64,000 nucleotides of DNA, taken from Paenibacillus sambharensis (GTDB lineage Bacteria; Bacillota; Bacilli; Paenibacillales; Paenibacillaceae). The notes under the pieces are model-generated. The model was not told the origin of the DNA, ran no database searches, and saw nothing but the letters and a program-made list of their open reading frames with translations. This document shows, piece by piece, positions 8,438-17,153 of the stretch. Within the stretch, counting starts at the first letter, position 1, and each line of letters begins with the position of its first letter. Position numbers and translations under genes: made by a program. The DNA lies in the NCBI RefSeq assembly GCF_003233845.1, contig NZ_QKRB01000057.1, forward strand, positions 186,001-250,000, in the 5' to 3' direction.

Positions 8438-8944
8438 ATGTCCACGTTATTAATGCAGGCGCGCAAGAAGAAGCAGGCGGAACGCACCAATCCTTGGCTC
8501 TATTGTCTGGAAATTGGCTTCTTTGCCGGTTTGATCTGGGGGCTTCTGCACTGGATGCTTTACTCGCTGTCTTTTACGAAAATAATCCCGGGCTATCTTG
8601 CGGAGCCTTTCTTCCGAAGAACGTTCCTCGTCACGTACTGGGGCCATGCGATGGGCATTATGATGTATGTCGGATTTTCTGCCGTGGCCGCCCTTTTGTA
8701 TTACCTGCTGTTAGGCCGTTTCAAGGGTCCATGGCCGGGGCTAATCTATGGCGGAGCCTGGTACGGCGCTGTCATTATTATCGGCGCTCCCGCTCTAAAG
8801 ATTATTGGCGCGCCGAATGTTATTGGCTGGAATACGTTGGCAACTATGCTTTGTATTTTTCTGCTGTGGGGCCTGTTTATCGGGTACTCTATCGCATTTG
8901 AATATCATAACGAAGCAGGCCGGGAACCTATTACTGTCCATTAA
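8438..8944 (+). CDS. yqhR: Conserved membrane protein YqhR
   Basis: This 168-residue protein has four predicted membrane helices (about 26-45, 72-92, 105-125 and 133-152). It matches YqhR by sequence character and by position between yqhQ and aroQ, the same order as in B. subtilis. Function is unknown. The ATG at 8438 follows CTGGAGGATGATG, a good ribosome site. It is divergent from yqhQ, with about 190 bp between the two starts. Confidence 0.85.
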   Translation: MSTLLMQARKKKQAERTNPWLYCLEIGFFAGLIWGLLHWMLYSLSFTKIIPGYLAEPFFRRTFLVTYWGHAMGIMMYVGFSAVAALLYYLLLGRFKGPWPGLIYGGAWYGAVIIIGAPALKIIGAPNVIGWNTLATMLCIFLLWGLFIGYSIAFEYHNEAGREPITVH

Positions 8945-8971
8945 GGGCTCTTCTCAAGGTGCAGCAGATTA

Positions 8972-8980
8972 TGGTAAAAT
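8972..8980 (+). promoter_or_regulatory. Extended -10 promoter element before aroQ
   Basis: TGGTAAAAT (TGn plus TAAAAT) lies 53 bp before the aroQ start, with a weak -35 (TTCTCA at 8951-8956, 18-bp spacer). Confidence 0.4.
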
Positions 8981-9033
8981 GTCGTGTGATCTTTTTACGT
9001 AATCGCTAATAATTGCCGACCGGAGGTGGCCTG

Positions 9034-9477
9034 ATGGCCAAGGTGCTCGTTGTGAACGGACCGAACTTGAATATGCTTGGTGTGCGCGAGCCGGGTGTCT
9101 ACGGCAGCCGGACGCTGTCCGACATTGAGAACATGCTGAGGGAACAGGCGGCCGGGCTGCAGGTGGAGCTGGATTTCTGCCAGTCTAACCATGAGGGCGT
9201 GCTTATCGACCGGATTCATGCTGCCTTCGGAACGATGGATGGTATCTTGATTAACCCGGGCGCATTGACCCACTACAGCTATGCGCTTAGAGATGCATTA
9301 AGCTCTGTCGGGCTTCCGGTTGTTGAAGTTCATATGTCCAACATACATAAGCGGGAGCCTTTTCGGCACGTGTCTGTCATTGCTCCGGTTGCAGCTGGCC
9401 AGATTGCAGGCTTTGGGGCAGGCAGTTATACGCTTGGTCTGCAGGCCCTGGCAGACGTAATCAGGCAGCAGGCCTGA
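9034..9477 (+). CDS. aroQ: Type II 3-dehydroquinate dehydratase
   Basis: This 147-residue enzyme converts 3-dehydroquinate to 3-dehydroshikimate in the shikimate pathway. The family signature begins [21 protein letters not shown], with catalytic Arg18 and Tyr23, followed by the SNHEG loop and the catalytic His in VEVHMSN. Length matches the type II family. The ATG at 9034 is chosen because GGAGGTGG precedes it by six bases. The peptidase and efp genes follow on the same strand, the conserved aroQ-yqhT-efp order of Bacilli. Confidence 0.95.
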   Translation: MAKVLVVNGPNLNMLGVREPGVYGSRTLSDIENMLREQAAGLQVELDFCQSNHEGVLIDRIHAAFGTMDGILINPGALTHYSYALRDALSSVGLPVVEVHMSNIHKREPFRHVSVIAPVAAGQIAGFGAGSYTLGLQALADVIRQQA

Positions 9478-9514
9478 TGCTTGGCAGCCTGCACATTCAG
9501 AGGAGGGAAGAGCC

Positions 9515-10588
9515 ATGACTAAACAGCGGATCGAGAAGCTGAGAACCAAGCTGGAAAACTTGGGTCTTGATGCAATACTGGTTGCTTCAGAAGTCAACCG
9601 GGCCTATCTTAGCGGATTTACCGGTTCAGCCGGCATGCTGCTGATCACCGGAACGAGCAGCTACCTGCTGACCGATTTCCGGTATATGACGCAAGCCCCG
9701 GAGCAGGCAAAGGATTATAAGGTTGTGGAGCATGCGCAGAACTGGCTGGATACGCTGAAGGAGCTGGCAGAGAACGAGCGCATCGCGAAGCTCGGATTTG
9801 AGGAAAACCATGTGGTACATGCTGATTTTCTGGCATGGTCGGAAGCACTTGCACCGGTTACCCTTCACCCGACTGGCGGAGCAGTTGAAGACCTGCGGAT
9901 CATCAAGGAGCCGGGTGAAATTGCGATTATGCAGGAAGCCTGCGAACTGGCAGATGCGGCTTTTAAGCATATTCAAGGCTTTATCGAATCCGGACGAACC
10001 GAGCTTGAGCTGTCACTGGAGCTGGAGTGGTTTATGAGGCGCAACGGCGCATCCGCTGTCTCATTTACGACCATCGTCGCCTCGGGTGAGCGTTCCGCAC
10101 TGCCTCACGGGGTAGCGAGCAGCCGGAAGATCGGGCGCGATGAGTTTATCAAGTTTGATTTCGGTGCGCTGTACAAGGGATACTGCTCGGATATTACCCG
10201 GACTGTTGTATACGGGACGCCGTCAGACAAGCATAAGGAGATCTACAACATCGTCCTGGAAGCCCAGCTGCATGCGCTTGAGCATATCAAGCCGGGCATG
10301 ACTGGACGGGAAGCGGATGCCTTGACGAGAGATATCATAACACGGTATGGTTATGGTGAGTTTTTTGGACATGGCACCGGCCATGGTCTCGGCATGGAGA
10401 TCCATGAAGCGCCGCGGCTGTCCCTGAAGAGCGACACGGTTTTAACACCCGGCATGACGGTTACGGTCGAACCAGGCATCTACATACCGCAGTTCGGCGG
10501 CGTCAGGATCGAGGACGACATTGTCATTACCGACACCGGGATTAAAATATTAACCTCATCCCCGAAAGAGCTGACCGTTCTGGGTTAA
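9515..10588 (+). CDS. Xaa-Pro aminopeptidase / M24 peptidase (YqhT-like)
   Basis: This 357-residue cytoplasmic metallopeptidase has a creatinase-like N-terminal domain (about 1-130) and a pita-bread M24 catalytic domain. All five metal ligands are present: Asp215, Asp226, His290, Glu319 and Glu333. It is expected to remove N-terminal residues before proline or to act as a prolidase. The ATG follows AGGAGGGAAG. It sits between aroQ and efp as yqhT does in B. subtilis. The pairing with EF-P, which helps translation of proline runs, is suggestive but unproven. Confidence 0.9.
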   Translation: MTKQRIEKLRTKLENLGLDAILVASEVNRAYLSGFTGSAGMLLITGTSSYLLTDFRYMTQAPEQAKDYKVVEHAQNWLDTLKELAENERIAKLGFEENHVVHADFLAWSEALAPVTLHPTGGAVEDLRIIKEPGEIAIMQEACELADAAFKHIQGFIESGRTELELSLELEWFMRRNGASAVSFTTIVASGERSALPHGVASSRKIGRDEFIKFDFGALYKGYCSDITRTVVYGTPSDKHKEIYNIVLEAQLHALEHIKPGMTGREADALTRDIITRYGYGEFFGHGTGHGLGMEIHEAPRLSLKSDTVLTPGMTVTVEPGIYIPQFGGVRIEDDIVITDTGIKILTSSPKELTVLG

Positions 10589-10624
10589 GGTCCATGATGC
10601 AGATTTATTAGGAGGGAATTTTCA

Positions 10625-11182
10625 GTGATCTCAGTTAACGATTTCAAAACAGGCCTGACCGTTGAGGTGGACGGCGACATTTTTACAGTTGTTGATTTTC
10701 AGCACGTAAAGCCGGGCAAGGGCGCAGCGTTTGTACGCTCCAAGCTCAAGAACCTTCGTAACGGCAACCTGGTTGAGAAGACATTCCGTGCAGGTGAGAA
10801 TATCGGGCGCGCCATTATCGAGAACCGCGAAGTGCAATACTTGTACAATTCCGGCAATGAATATACATTCATGGATAATGAAACGTACGACCAGTTCAAC
10901 CTGGACAAGAGCCAGCTTGAATGGGAGCTTAACTTCCTTAAGGAAAATATGAACGTTAATATCGCAAGCTACAAAGGCGAAATCATCGGGATCACGATGC
11001 AGAATAGCGTTGAGCTGAAGGTTATTGAGACAGAGCCAGGCATTAAGGGCAACACGGCAACCGGCGCTACGAAGAATGCGAAGGTTGAGACAGGCCTAAA
11101 CGTACAGGTTCCGCTGTTCATTAACGAAGGCGATGTGCTGCTCATCGATACGCGGGAAGGCAAATATATCTCCCGTGCCTAG
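10625..11182 (+). CDS. efp: Elongation factor P
   Basis: This 185-residue translation factor relieves ribosome stalling at proline stretches. It shows the three-domain EF-P layout: the KOW-like N domain with the loop KPGKGAAF carrying Lys32, followed by two OB domains ending in the [11 protein letters not shown] signature. Lys32 is the residue modified in EF-P proteins; Bacilli attach an aminopentanol-type group rather than the beta-lysyl group of enterobacteria. The start is GTG after a TAGGAGGGA site. The gene ends the aroQ cluster and is followed by a strong terminator. Confidence 0.97.
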   Translation: MISVNDFKTGLTVEVDGDIFTVVDFQHVKPGKGAAFVRSKLKNLRNGNLVEKTFRAGENIGRAIIENREVQYLYNSGNEYTFMDNETYDQFNLDKSQLEWELNFLKENMNVNIASYKGEIIGITMQNSVELKVIETEPGIKGNTATGATKNAKVETGLNVQVPLFINEGDVLLIDTREGKYISRA

Positions 11183-11189
11183 TAGTCAT

Positions 11190-11223
11190 GCCCGTCCGGC
11201 TTATTCCGGGCGGGTTCTTTTTA
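11190..11223 (+). terminator. Terminator after efp
   Basis: A 9-bp GC-rich stem (CCCGTCCGG with CCGGGCGGG, one G-U pair) with a 6-nt loop is followed by TTCTTTTTAT. Confidence 0.85.
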
Positions 11224-11255
11224 TACATAAAGTCCTATTCGTGCCTTTATCTTTT

Positions 11256-11264
11256 TGCTATAAT
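11256..11264 (+). promoter_or_regulatory. Extended -10 promoter of lysC
   Basis: TGCTATAAT gives a consensus -10 with the TGn extension, 42 bp before the lysC start. The -35 is poor, which the extension can compensate. The efp-lysC gap is 124 bp and already holds a terminator, so there is no space for a lysine riboswitch. Confidence 0.6.
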
Positions 11265-11306
11265 AATTACTTGTATGCGAATGACATGGTGAGGAGTTGA
11301 ACGACA

Positions 11307-12560
11307 TTGTCATTGATAGTGATGAAATTCGGCGGCAGTTCCGTAGGCTCGCCTGAGCGGATGCAGCGGGTTGCAAGCCGGATTATCGAGAGACAGCAAG
11401 AGGGCAACAAGATCGTCGTTGTCGTATCGGCTATGGGGGACACAACGGATGATCTGATCGATCAGTCGAAGCTGCTCAACCCGAATCCGCCGGCACGCGA
11501 GATGGATATGCTGCTGACAACCGGAGAGCAAATTTCCATGGCGTTATTGTCGATGACGATTCAGGCACAAGGCGGCAAGGCCGTATCGTTAACTGGCTGG
11601 CAGGCAGGTATTCGTACGGAATCGGTACATGCGAAAGCCAAGATTACCGATATCCGGCCGGAGCGGATTTTAGGTGAGCTGGAACTAGGTCAAGTTGTTA
11701 TTGTGGCAGGCTTCCAGGGAATGTCGGAAGAAGGCGATATTACGACACTGGGACGCGGCGGCTCCGATACAACGGCCGTTGCACTGGCAGCTGCGATTAA
11801 AGCCGACGTCTGTGAAATTTATACGGATGTGGACGGTGTTTACTCAACTGATCCGCGGGTGGTCAAGAATGCCCGCAAGCTGGATGAGATTTCGTACGAT
11901 GAGATGCTGGAGCTGGCTCACCTCGGTGCTGCTGTGCTGCATCCGCGCGCCGTTGAGTATGCGAAGCATTACAATGTTTGTCTTGTAGTACGGTCAAGCT
12001 TCACGAAGAATGAGGGCACGTATGTAAAGGAGGAAGCGGTTATGGAGCAAGGGATAGCCGTCCGCGGTATCGCCTTTGACAAGAATGTCGCAAGAATAAC
12101 GATCCTGGGCGTAGAAGACGAGCCGGGCGTATTGGCTCATGTATTCGGGGCGCTGGCGGAAGTCGGTATTGATGTGGATATTATCGTGCAGAGCGGTGTA
12201 CTGGATGGCAAGGCTGATTTCTCCTTCACTGTGTCGGGAGAGGACAAAGCCAAGGCGATTGAAGTAATCGAAACCATTCGGACACGGGTGCCGTACCGGG
12301 AGACATCCTCCGAAGACGGGCTGGTGAAAGTGTCGATCGTCGGGGCAGGAATGGTCAGCAACCCAGGCGTTGCTGCGACAATGTTTGAAGCCATCTCCAG
12401 CCTAGGCGTCAGCATCAAGATGGTCAGCACGTCGGAAATCAAGTGTTCCTGCGTCATCTCGGGCGAGCAATTGAATGAAGTGGTGCGCTCGCTTCATACG
12501 GCCTTTGGTCTTGATACAGCTGAGCATGCCTTCGTTGGCGGACCTCAGGAGCGCCGGTAA
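11307..12560 (+). CDS. lysC: Aspartokinase (LysC type, alpha subunit)
   Basis: This 417-residue enzyme phosphorylates aspartate, the first step to lysine, diaminopimelate, threonine and methionine. The kinase domain opens with VMKFGGSSVGS and contains the LGRGGSDTTAVALA and DGVYSTDPR segments. Two C-terminal ACT domains (about 265-335 and 345-410) bind the feedback effector. The TTG start is supported by GAGGAG ten bases upstream and by the family N terminus. An internal ribosome site and ATG mark a separate beta subunit, as in B. subtilis aspartokinase II. The gene has its own promoter and terminator. The last lysine-pathway gene, lysA, is also in this window. Confidence 0.93.
   Translation: MSLIVMKFGGSSVGSPERMQRVASRIIERQQEGNKIVVVVSAMGDTTDDLIDQSKLLNPNPPAREMDMLLTTGEQISMALLSMTIQAQGGKAVSLTGWQAGIRTESVHAKAKITDIRPERILGELELGQVVIVAGFQGMSEEGDITTLGRGGSDTTAVALAAAIKADVCEIYTDVDGVYSTDPRVVKNARKLDEISYDEMLELAHLGAAVLHPRAVEYAKHYNVCLVVRSSFTKNEGTYVKEEAVMEQGIAVRGIAFDKNVARITILGVEDEPGVLAHVFGALAEVGIDVDIIVQSGVLDGKADFSFTVSGEDKAKAIEVIETIRTRVPYRETSSEDGLVKVSIVGAGMVSNPGVAATMFEAISSLGVSIKMVSTSEIKCSCVISGEQLNEVVRSLHTAFGLDTAEHAFVGGPQERR
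12026..12560 (+). CDS. Aspartokinase beta subunit, internal in-frame start
   Basis: Inside lysC, AAAGGAGG at 12026-12033 stands eight bases before the in-frame ATG at 12042, codon 246. Translation from there gives 172 residues covering only the ACT domains. Published work on B. subtilis aspartokinase II describes an alpha2-beta2 enzyme whose beta chain starts at the same codon of lysC. The strength and spacing of the site make the same arrangement very likely here. The feature start includes the ribosome site; coding begins at 12042. Confidence 0.75.
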
Positions 12561-12583
12561 TCGTCATCCTGTCACATCAAGAA

Positions 12584-12626
12584 GGACTGAGTTTTCCCAG
12601 CCGGGGAGACTCAGTCCCTTTTTTTT
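12584..12626 (+). terminator. Terminator after lysC
   Basis: GGACTGAGT pairs with ACTCAGTCC, with an inner TTCCC/GGGGA helix, followed by eight T residues after a C. Confidence 0.9.
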
Positions 12627-12648
12627 GTGAAATTCCCTGCCGCAATCT

Positions 12649-13113
12649 TCATGATATTCTGTCAGACAGCAGGGACAACAGCTTGTAGAGGATGGCTGTA
12701 ATGCCGGCTGCCATCAAGGGGCCAACCGGAATACCCCGGAAGAAGACAATGCCGAGTATGGAGCCGATAACCAGACCCACAATTAACTGCGGATCGAACT
12801 TCAGCATCTCAAGTCCCTTTCCGTTGACATAGGTGGCGATTGCGCCGCCAATCAATGCGATCCAGCCCGGCCAGGACGTAAGTGCCCCCATAATTTCCTT
12901 GACTTGAATCCGTCCGGATGCGAAGGGGACTAGGACACTAAAGGTGAGACACAACAGCCCGATTTCAAGTCCCCGGCGCTCAATGGCGGGCAGGAAACGA
13001 TCCAGTGATATCAGTTTGACGATTAGCAAAAAACATGCCGCCGTAGCAATGATGGGCGATCTGCCGATAAGTCCAATAATGATCAGGACGACAAGTATAA
13101 CTTCACCGCTCAT
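12649..13113 (-). CDS. DUF441 (UPF0756) family membrane protein
   Basis: This 154-residue protein has four predicted membrane helices and matches the UPF0756 family (B. subtilis YtwI, E. coli YeaL type), whose function is unknown. The [13 protein letters not shown] and [10 protein letters not shown] segments are family-like. The ATG at 13113 follows GGGAGAA. It is monocistronic on the minus strand and convergent with lysC. Confidence 0.8.
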   Translation of the reverse strand: MSGEVILVVLIIIGLIGRSPIIATAACFLLIVKLISLDRFLPAIERRGLEIGLLCLTFSVLVPFASGRIQVKEIMGALTSWPGWIALIGGAIATYVNGKGLEMLKFDPQLIVGLVIGSILGIVFFRGIPVGPLMAAGITAILYKLLSLLSDRIS

Positions 13114-13232
13114 GCCGATTCTCCCAGCCTGACAGATTAACCTGACGAACAGGTTTCAATCCATTGTATGTCCAAGCCGGGGATTTATGACATGCCCTCT
13201 TGGATGCACTCGAAAGGCATCGCAGTTCTACA

Positions 13233-13946
13233 TTATACGATCGTCATCGTATCGCCTGACAGTCTCGGCACCGCATCAAACAGATCGATCTGCGAGCAGA
13301 AGGTAACATCCTGAGCATAACCCAGCTTCGTCAGCCGCCTGCCGGATGCCGAGCGGAGCAGTGCTTCCGGAATACTGTCCGCATTGCTGCGGTAAAAGCC
13401 AAGCATGGCTAAACCAAGATCATCCGTCTCGGTCTCTTCGCCGGTAATTCGCAGCAGACGGTCGATCAGGAGACCGGCGCAGAGACCATCTTCAAAAGCA
13501 AACTCGTCGTGCGTACCGGCACAGAACATGACAATATCCCTGCGAAGCAGGGCTGCTGCCGCTGCGCAGGCCTCTGCATTAAGTAGAGAGCCTGCGAGCA
13601 CATGGTCGCTTCGGCCGGCTTTGTGAATGGCTCTGGTGCCGTTGGTCGTCGTGAGCAGCACCCTCCGGCCGTAGACGGCGCCGGACTGGTAATCACACGG
13701 TGAATTGCCCAGATCAAATCCGGCAATTTTGCGGCAGAACCGCTCACCGCCAAGTAAATCACCCTGCCTATGCAAGGTCTTGGCCTCCATGACTGTCTCG
13801 ACAGGCAGAACGCCGCTGGCTCCTTCCGCGAGCGCCGTAACGATGGTGCTGGTTGCCCGAAGCACATCGATGACAACCGTCGTCTTATGCAGGAACTGGT
13901 CGGTCCTTGCTTCACCAGTATTGGGAATGACCTGTATTCTCATCAT
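13233..13946 (-). CDS. comB: 2-phosphosulfolactate phosphatase (ComB family)
   Basis: This 237-residue protein belongs to the ComB family, which removes phosphate from 2-phosphosulfolactate to give sulfolactate. The motifs VVIDVLRATSTIVTAL, LTTTNGTRAI and FCAGTHDEFAFEDGL are typical. In Bacillus the homologue YitC works with YitD to make the 3-sulfolactate that accumulates in spores. It lies 27 bp after comA on the same strand and has a GGAGG ribosome site. A role in coenzyme M synthesis, as in methanogens, is not expected here. Confidence 0.9.
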   Translation of the reverse strand: MMRIQVIPNTGEARTDQFLHKTTVVIDVLRATSTIVTALAEGASGVLPVETVMEAKTLHRQGDLLGGERFCRKIAGFDLGNSPCDYQSGAVYGRRVLLTTTNGTRAIHKAGRSDHVLAGSLLNAEACAAAAALLRRDIVMFCAGTHDEFAFEDGLCAGLLIDRLLRITGEETETDDLGLAMLGFYRSNADSIPEALLRSASGRRLTKLGYAQDVTFCSQIDLFDAVPRLSGDTMTIV

Positions 13947-13973
13947 AATAGATTACCTCCGGCCTTGCCCTTA

Positions 13974-14822
13974 TTAAATCATGTAGGCGGACGGCGTCTT
14001 GGATACCGCGAACGTATCGTTGCGCAGGCCGCGCCTCATAGCCTCGAGTGCCATCACATCAGCAGGCGGAATATTCCCGAGGTGTACATCCGCCCCGATT
14101 GCTTTGATGAGAAACACCTGCTGCTCCTTTAGGGGCGCTTCCCACAAGATGCTTTCCGGCTTTTGTACGGTGCTCATTATTCTGGAGAAGGTATCCTGCC
14201 GGCAGCTCCCTTCCTTATCGAACAGGCCGACATCCATACCGGATTCCCTGGCTTCGATCGTGACCAGGTCCGCTCCCGCCTGCCAATCCTCCTCAGAAGT
14301 TCGTGCAAGCTCCTCGGGATCAATTACAGACCCGGCTTCCTTCTTGCCATACTCGGTACAGACCGTCAAGCCTCTCGAGACACCCTCCCGGATCAGCGCC
14401 GTCCGATGCTCGCGCGTCAATTCAATCGTGCCGTCTGACACTTCTATACCGTCGAAGCCAAGCCGGCACACGGAATCGAAGAACGAATCCTCTACACCCA
14501 TGTGTACAGCCGCTTCCAGCAGCGTCCCTCCTGGCATAATGATGATGCCGTGCAGCTTGGCGTAGCTGATTTTACGCAGAAGCAGCTCAGTCGGATAGAG
14601 AGGGGCGGTTCCGAAGCCAAGCTTTATGAAATCAATGTAAGTGCCTGCCGTGTCAATGAGGTCCGTGAAGCCGTTCAAGCCCAGACCCTTATCGAGCACC
14701 ATGGTTCTGCCGCCGCCTAGAGCCTTGCGTCCGGCACCGCTGCCAGTCAGCCGGCTCATGTCGCGCTGACCGCCCGGATTGTATAGAAGCGGGTGCCATA
14801 CCTTACTCGGGGTTACCTCCAT
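13974..14822 (-). CDS. comA: Phosphosulfolactate synthase (ComA family)
   Basis: This 282-residue TIM-barrel enzyme adds sulfite to phosphoenolpyruvate to make phosphosulfolactate. Family segments include TMVLDKGLG near the N terminus, DFIKLGFGTAPLYP, GIEVSDGTIEL and DLVTIEARESG. It corresponds to YitD of B. subtilis, the first enzyme of spore sulfolactate synthesis. The ATG at 14822 is preceded by AAGGAG eleven bases upstream. comA and comB form a two-gene operon divergent from yqhV. No sulfite-producing gene of the yitB type is adjacent. The name must not be confused with the competence regulator ComA. Confidence 0.92.
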   Translation of the reverse strand: MEVTPSKVWHPLLYNPGGQRDMSRLTGSGAGRKALGGGRTMVLDKGLGLNGFTDLIDTAGTYIDFIKLGFGTAPLYPTELLLRKISYAKLHGIIIMPGGTLLEAAVHMGVEDSFFDSVCRLGFDGIEVSDGTIELTREHRTALIREGVSRGLTVCTEYGKKEAGSVIDPEELARTSEEDWQAGADLVTIEARESGMDVGLFDKEGSCRQDTFSRIMSTVQKPESILWEAPLKEQQVFLIKAIGADVHLGNIPPADVMALEAMRRGLRNDTFAVSKTPSAYMI

Positions 14823-14970
14823 AGTAGAATGTCTCCTTACTTCACAGTTTCGGTTGCTCGTAACAACCCTGCAGCAATATATGCAGCGGCTGAAGGGCAG
14901 GTGCCCGGCATGAGGAATGACAAGCCTGCATAGGTTGTACTAAAGGCATTTCAAAAGGAGGCAACCAAAG

Positions 14971-15237
14971 GTGATCAATAAAGTCGTTCTGGCCATGGGG
15001 ATGCTGCGGATTCTCTCAGGAAGCATTGAAATATTGGCCGCGCTTCTCATTCTCCGGTTCAACTCGATTGAGAAGGGGCTTGTCATCAATTCTTCGTTGG
15101 CGCTCGTCGGCCCGCTTATTCTCATTACGACGACCACAATCGGCTTGATCGGCATTTCCGACAAGCTGTCGCTTGGCAAATTTGCCTGGGTGCTTGCGGG
15201 AATAACCTGTTTGCTGATCGGCATTCTCAAAAAATAG
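14971..15237 (+). CDS. yqhV: YqhV-like membrane protein (DUF2619)
   Basis: This 88-residue protein has three hydrophobic segments (about 5-25, 40-60 and 68-86) and no charged domain. Position directly before spoIIIAA and its general sequence match YqhV of B. subtilis, whose function is unknown. The start is GTG after a strong AAAAGGAGG site. The about 100 bp to spoIIIAA hold a SigE-like promoter. Confidence 0.8.
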   Translation: MINKVVLAMGMLRILSGSIEILAALLILRFNSIEKGLVINSSLALVGPLILITTTTIGLIGISDKLSLGKFAWVLAGITCLLIGILKK

Positions 15238-15268
15238 CAAACACGTCTCGCAAACTTTGAGCGGGCTT

Positions 15269-15299
15269 GTCATATTTGGCCAGCAGGCAAGCATAGGCT
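15269..15299 (+). promoter_or_regulatory. SigE-like promoter of the spoIIIA operon
   Basis: GTCATATT (15269-15276) fits the SigE -35 consensus at every position. CATAGGCT (15292-15299) is a partial -10 match, 15 bp downstream. The spoIIIA operon is SigE-controlled in B. subtilis, and the site lies 40 bp before the first gene. Confidence 0.6.
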
Positions 15300-15338
15300 A
15301 GGAATGAACAAGCAATTCATACCGGGAGGCGGTACAGG

Positions 15339-16397
15339 ATGTTGAACGGGGTAAAGCATCTTCTGCCGGCGGAAATATACCAGATGCTGGGCAAGCTGCC
15401 CGCAGAGGTACAGGAAAGTCTGGAAGAGATCCGCATCAGGGAAGGAAGACCTCTGGAAATCGGATTCGCGGGCGGTTACGGGTTTACGGGGGAGAACGGC
15501 TGGAGCGGCATCAATCCCCAAGAAGCGTACAAGCCATCGTCAGAGTCCTGCCGGAAGCTGCTGGAGCGGATCACAAATCATTCCTTGTACGCAATGGAAG
15601 AGGAGCTTCGCAGAGGCTACATTACGGTTGCTGGAGGGCATCGTATCGGCCTTGCAGGCAGAACGGTACTCGAAGGCGGATTGGTCAGAGGGCTGCGCGA
15701 TGTCAGCGGGTTCAATATACGGATAGCAAGGGATATCTCGGGAGTCGCTGACCGGTTAATGCCGAGGCTCCTGGAACCGCTGAGGGGCAGTCTGCTGTCC
15801 GCCCTGCTGCTCGCGCCTCCGATGCAGGGCAAGACCACGATGATTCGCGATATCGCCCGGTCAGCCAGCTACGGCAGATGGGGCCAAGGCGCCGGGCGGG
15901 GCTGGCCGGCCCGCAAGGTGGGCATTGTGGACGAGCGCTCCGAGATCGCTGCCTGTGTCAGGGGCGTGCCGACCTTTGATGTCGGTCCGCGAACTGATGT
16001 TATTGACGCCTGTCCCAAGGCGGAAGGGATGATGATGCTGCTGCGTTCCATGTCGCCTGAGCTGCTTATCGTGGATGAGATTGGCAGGGTGGAGGATGGA
16101 GATGCGATTCGCGAGGCTGCCCATGCGGGCGTTGCAGTAATAGCTACTGCTCATGCGGCTAACCTTGAAGAGGCTGCGAGGAGGCCGGTGCTGAACAGGC
16201 TGCTGGAAGAGGGTGCCTTCGAGCTGGTTATTGAGCTGCGGAGAACGGCTTCCGGCACTGCCCATCATGTCATAGCGGTCAAGAACGGTAAAGGTCAGCC
16301 AGGCGCAAGGTCGCCGACACTGCCGCTTGATAGAACCTCTGCTGGCGCCCCGCTTCCTGCGGCAGCAGTGAAGATCGGCAGAGGCGGAAGCCCATGA
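15339..16397 (+). CDS. spoIIIAA: Stage III sporulation protein AA (ATPase)
   Basis: This 352-residue ATPase resembles secretion-type hexameric ATPases and powers the SpoIIIA-SpoIIQ channel between mother cell and forespore. Walker A is APPMQGKTT (about 159-167) and Walker B is LLIVDEIG. The first Walker Gly is replaced by Ala, a mild departure from the usual GPPxxGKT. The last about 35 residues are a low-complexity Pro/Ala/Gly tail. The ATG follows GGGAGGCGG. It starts an eight-gene operon whose members nearly all abut or overlap; the next gene overlaps it by four bases. Confidence 0.95.
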   Translation: MLNGVKHLLPAEIYQMLGKLPAEVQESLEEIRIREGRPLEIGFAGGYGFTGENGWSGINPQEAYKPSSESCRKLLERITNHSLYAMEEELRRGYITVAGGHRIGLAGRTVLEGGLVRGLRDVSGFNIRIARDISGVADRLMPRLLEPLRGSLLSALLLAPPMQGKTTMIRDIARSASYGRWGQGAGRGWPARKVGIVDERSEIAACVRGVPTFDVGPRTDVIDACPKAEGMMMLLRSMSPELLIVDEIGRVEDGDAIREAAHAGVAVIATAHAANLEEAARRPVLNRLLEEGAFELVIELRRTASGTAHHVIAVKNGKGQPGARSPTLPLDRTSAGAPLPAAAVKIGRGGSP

Positions 16398-16912
16398 TCA
16401 GTACCCTTGGCATGGTTCTGATCCTCTTTGCGGGCACGATGATCGGATTTCAGCAGGCGGCCAAATACACAGACCGAACTGCACAGCTCCGGCAGCTTGC
16501 TCACGCACTGCAGCGTCTGGAAACTGAAATCGGCTATGGACAAACACCTCTTCCGGTAGCGTTGGAGCGTGCGGCAGGACATACGCGGGGGCCCGTTCAG
16601 GAGCTGTTCCGAGAAGCGGCTCAGCGCCTTCTCCTGGAGGATGGCTCATCATTTCATGAATGCTGGGAAGGAACGCTCGAGGCAGGATGGGGAAGAACGG
16701 CCATGCGGCAGTCCGAGAAGGCATCGCTAAGCAGGCTGGGCGCTGCTCTTGGCATCAGCGACAGGGAAGATCAAATGAAACATCTGCGGCTCGCGATGCT
16801 GCAGATTCAGACGGAGGAAGAGACGGCGCGCGAGGAGCAGGCCCGCTATAGCAAGATGTGGAAGAGTCTTGGTGTTCTGGCTGCTGCATTAGTCGTCATT
16901 CTTATCGTGTAG
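16394..16912 (+). CDS. spoIIIAB: Stage III sporulation protein AB
   Basis: This 172-residue mother-cell membrane protein has a hydrophobic N-terminal segment, a helical region resembling type II secretion GspF, and a C-terminal membrane segment (about 155-171). It is part of the export-like complex that maintains forespore development after engulfment. Its ATG overlaps the spoIIIAA stop codon (ATGA), which indicates translational coupling. Confidence 0.92.
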   Translation: MISTLGMVLILFAGTMIGFQQAAKYTDRTAQLRQLAHALQRLETEIGYGQTPLPVALERAAGHTRGPVQELFREAAQRLLLEDGSSFHECWEGTLEAGWGRTAMRQSEKASLSRLGAALGISDREDQMKHLRLAMLQIQTEEETAREEQARYSKMWKSLGVLAAALVVILIV

Positions 16913-16926
16913 CGGGGGGCCGGAAG

Positions 16927-17130
16927 ATGAATATTGACGTCAGCGCCATATTTCAGATTGCGGGCATTGGCATCATCATCGCGATGATCCATACCGTATT
17001 GAAGCAGATGGGCAAAGAGGATATGGCACACTGGGTGACAGTTATCGGTTTTGTTGTCGTATTGTTTATGGTTGTCAGGCTGCTGAACGATTTGTTTCAA
17101 GAAATCAAGACGATCTTTCTGTTCCAGTAA
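16927..17130 (+). CDS. spoIIIAC: Stage III sporulation protein AC
   Basis: This 67-residue protein is almost wholly two membrane helices (about 8-25 and 34-54) ending in the NDLFQEIKTIFLFQ tail. It matches SpoIIIAC in length and place. The ATG at 16927 follows GGGGGGCCGG. It is a small membrane component of the SpoIIIA channel. Confidence 0.93.
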   Translation: MNIDVSAIFQIAGIGIIIAMIHTVLKQMGKEDMAHWVTVIGFVVVLFMVVRLLNDLFQEIKTIFLFQ

Positions 17131-17153
17131 ACACGGACAAGTAGGTGACTGCA

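Noticed and set aside
11183-11306. Lysine riboswitch upstream of lysC
   Set aside because: Only 124 bp are available, of which about 40 are the efp terminator. No multi-helix leader fits.
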